A stretch of 64,000 nt of DNA from Ligula intestinalis (lineage: Eukaryota; Platyhelminthes; Cestoda; Diphyllobothriidea; Diphyllobothriidae), in NCBI GenBank assembly GCA_036362985.1, contig JAYGXS010000002.1, positions 95,129,559-95,193,558 of the forward strand, written 5' to 3'. A model generated the notes under the pieces. The model was not told where the DNA came from and made no database searches. It was given only the letters and a program-made list of their open reading frames with translations. The translations under genes were made by a program, and so were the position numbers. Below, one piece after another: positions 61,831 to 64,000 of this stretch; within the stretch, counting starts at the first letter, position 1; every line of letters starts with the position of its first letter.

Positions 61831-63224
61831 CGTGTTACTGACAGTTGGCTAGTAACATATCAATTATCAGTAGCGTTGCGGAACACAGTTGGTTGATCCG
61901 ACTCGCAAAAGCATTTTCTCAGGATAGGCGCATCCTGAGGAATAGATCGATGCACAAACAAATAATTCTGAGAATACTTAACGTTCGCAAAATTTCGTGT
62001 CTTAGTTCATTTTCGACTATGCATCAAATCAGGGGTTATCCACGACTTTAAGTTATTGTGTTTTAAAGTTTCTATTTAGTAAGTAATAGTAGTAATGTTT
62101 GTTAATTTTAATTTACAAATGGTTTTGTCGAGTATCTCTTAAGGCGTCGCTTCTATGATATATAATAGGCGAAGGAGGCCCTAACCGGACTGTGCAAAGG
62201 GAAGAGGTTCAGATTGTGCGTCCATTTCTCTCTCTACAATAACTCTCCTGTTTTGGAAGAAATTTGACCCTGAGAAAACGAAATGGTTTTCTGTGACTTT
62301 TATGCTGAGTTCTGATGCTGTCCAACGGCTAGACTCATGTAACCTTACAAGAATTAGAACATCGCCTTACTGCACGGCTCGATGATCAAAACATCAATAT
62401 TGTTCCACCATTCTGGAGCATAGTTTTCCGGAACTGATTAGGTAGAAGTTTTTATTATCGTGAACTCCGGCAGCTCAGTATAAATAGTGTTACAATAATT
62501 TCGCTTGATAAAGAGGCCTGCCTAATTCAGTTCAGTCGCAGAGCAGAACTTGTGATTAGGTGGTTTCTCAACATCCAGCTTCTCTTCAAACCTCCTCTGT
62601 CTTTGGAATGTTCCCTGGCAGCGTTTGAATTCCTTGAAAGTTCTTGTGATATTGCATCACACATAGCAGTTAATATTGGCTTGCTGCTTTAGTATTTCAT
62701 CAATTCAGATGCTTTTGTGGGAATAGGAATCCACCCACCCCGATTGTATAGCTAAACTTGTGCAAAATTCCACGAAGGGTACATATTCCAGTGGTCTAAC
62801 TCTAATCCTAATCTTTACCCTAAAACAAATTCTTAACCTAAAATTCGCCCTTTACCTAACCTCAACAATTACCCTTATCTCCCTGGTATTTAACGCGAAG
62901 CTATCGTAGTGGCTTCAGTAAAAAGGTAAAACAATCTGTGCTGCTGTACTACTCAGGCTGCCGAGGGTCATGCAGGATCACCTGCGGGTAACACAGCATT
63001 GCCTGAAAATATGTAAATAAGTAAGATGCGACCCACAACCATGATGATCAGTGGGATTTGGATATTTAGATGCAACCTGTTCCCGTTTTTTCTGTTGATA
63101 CAAATTAAGTCGGTGCCCATCGTTTCCGACGATGTCGATGGTTCTGCCCACAGCGGTAGGCGTTCAGAGATAAGGTCTTTCGCGTGGATTTGCCCATGTA
63201 GCTGAGGGGCTGTCGCAATAGGAA
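61831..63224. other. Gene-free region with a CCTAA-like stretch
   Basis: 62,795-62,885 is rich in CTAACTCTAATCCTAATC, ACCCTAAAAC, TTACCTAACCTC motifs, a degenerate telomere-like or simple repeat. The 152-codon minus frame at 62,968-63,426 shows no domain and overlaps repeat R1. Confidence 0.45.
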
Positions 63225-63606
63225 GTGTCGACAGAAGATTCCCCACATCACAAATCAGGTAAAACAAAGTTGGTAGAAAGAGCCTGATTGTGAGAAGATG
63301 AACCGTACAAAGGTTGTGTTTGACGAGCCACCTGCCAGCTATGTCTGCACGCCAGGTCTGTCCATGAAGTTGTGTATTATTGTGTAGCTTTGCCTGCGTA
63401 TTGAGTACCCTGCCATCCTCAGCCAATCAAATGAAGTGGGAGTATCGATTGATTTGGAGCCATTACGCTTATCAAGTAGCGAGTTGATCGATAGCGAGAG
63501 AAAAGCCGACAGGGCATGAAGCGGATAATTACGCGTGGGTGAAAGGCCCGGCAGAGTGAAGACAGGGTAAGTCACGCGCAGTCATGCTGGGCGACAGACC
63601 CCTACA
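63225..63606 (+). repeat. Dispersed repeat R1, copy c
   Basis: Counterpart of 28,340-28,697 and 25,685-25,990, ending GACCCCTACA. Confidence 0.8.
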
Positions 63607-64000
63607 CTGTATCTATCGCATTTCCTCCTATGCGAGCCAAGCACTAGGACGTAGTCAAGGCGGTCTGAGGCGGGATAGAGCTAAAGTGGTTGGCGTAGCG
63701 TGAGCCTGCGTAGGGCGTGCCACCACAACTCCACTGTGGGGTTATTTTTTATAGGTAAGCATCCCTACTAACGTTTGTCATGCCCTTCCTGACCCTTATG
63801 TTGGTCAACCGCATTTGCCGCGTGGCCCGCTTGTAAGAGCTAACAAATTATGTCATAGCAAGATTTTTTTAAAACGCTTTTAAAGGCTTCCTGCATCCCA
63901 CGATGTAGACTTACGACATTTATTAATCAAACAAGGTTGTATCTTTGAATAAATCAACAAAACATACTGAACAATAATCTTAATTACTTCGTTTTATTTT
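63607..64000. other. Gene-free end of window
   Basis: No feature recognised. Confidence 0.5.

Noticed and set aside
62968..63426. 152-codon minus-strand frame
   Set aside because: It overlaps repeat R1, which has no such frame in its other copies, and shows no domain.
1..64000. CRISPR arrays, operons, ribosome binding sites, phage genes
   Set aside because: The window has spliced genes, microsatellites and eukaryotic retrotransposons. No regularly spaced repeats or prokaryotic gene organisation were seen.

Overview
This window is eukaryotic nuclear DNA, most likely from a flatworm and plausibly a tapeworm close to Schistocephalus, Spirometra or Dibothriocephalus. The evidence is a spliced SLC7-type gene with a 39-base first intron followed by introns of several kilobases, together with a dense load of CR1-like LINEs, Penelope-like elements (PLEs) carrying hammerhead motifs, mariner-type MITEs and tRNA-derived SINEs. 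The species assignment is inference. No bacterial, plasmid or CRISPR features were seen.

Host genes. One gene looks functional: a LAT-type amino acid transporter light chain (SLC7 family) on the + strand. Nine exons lie between 22,683 and 49,621, all with consistent GT-AG junctions and reading phase (about 462 codons). The terminal exon is not certain. Two broken host-gene pieces are present: one exon of an ornithine-carrier-like SLC25 gene (2,827-3,233, minus; one stop and one frameshift but intact splice sites) and a two-exon fragment of a Kelch-repeat gene (29,748-30,411, minus) enclosed by MITE copies.

Layout. 1-21.5 kb is a graveyard of LINEs: CR1-like family B (1-1.5, 4.5-6.2 and 20.7-21.5 kb) and family A (six copies in both orientations between 6.2 and 19.3 kb), plus a PLE reverse transcriptase (15.8-17.0 kb) and a mariner MITE (19.8-20.2 kb). 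22.7-49.6 kb is the transporter gene; its introns hold a MITE cluster (29.0-31.1 kb), a pogo/mariner-type MITE (33.4-33.8 kb), a foldback transposon cluster (37.9-40.3 kb) and a series of PLE remnants. 50-54 kb holds a PLE with RT and GIY-YIG pieces and a third LINE family (C). 54-64 kb is repeat-rich and almost gene-free, with a 10-base assembly gap at 59,806-59,815.

Most notable signals. (1) At least eight hammerhead-ribozyme-like motifs, plus two degenerate relatives, sit at PLE 3' ends. The segment expected to be stem III is a loop-free four-base palindrome that differs between families (ACGU, AGCU, AAUU) while staying self-complementary, which suggests a dimeric ribozyme. Several occur as inverted pairs forming large palindromes. 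(2) The 3' UTR of LINE family A carries a long-range stem-loop whose stem shows three compensatory base-pair changes among copies, and a small GC hairpin just before the tail. (3) A Kelch gene fragment with an intron is trapped between MITE copies. (4) Related repeats elsewhere in the window act as empty-site comparisons for some MITE insertions.
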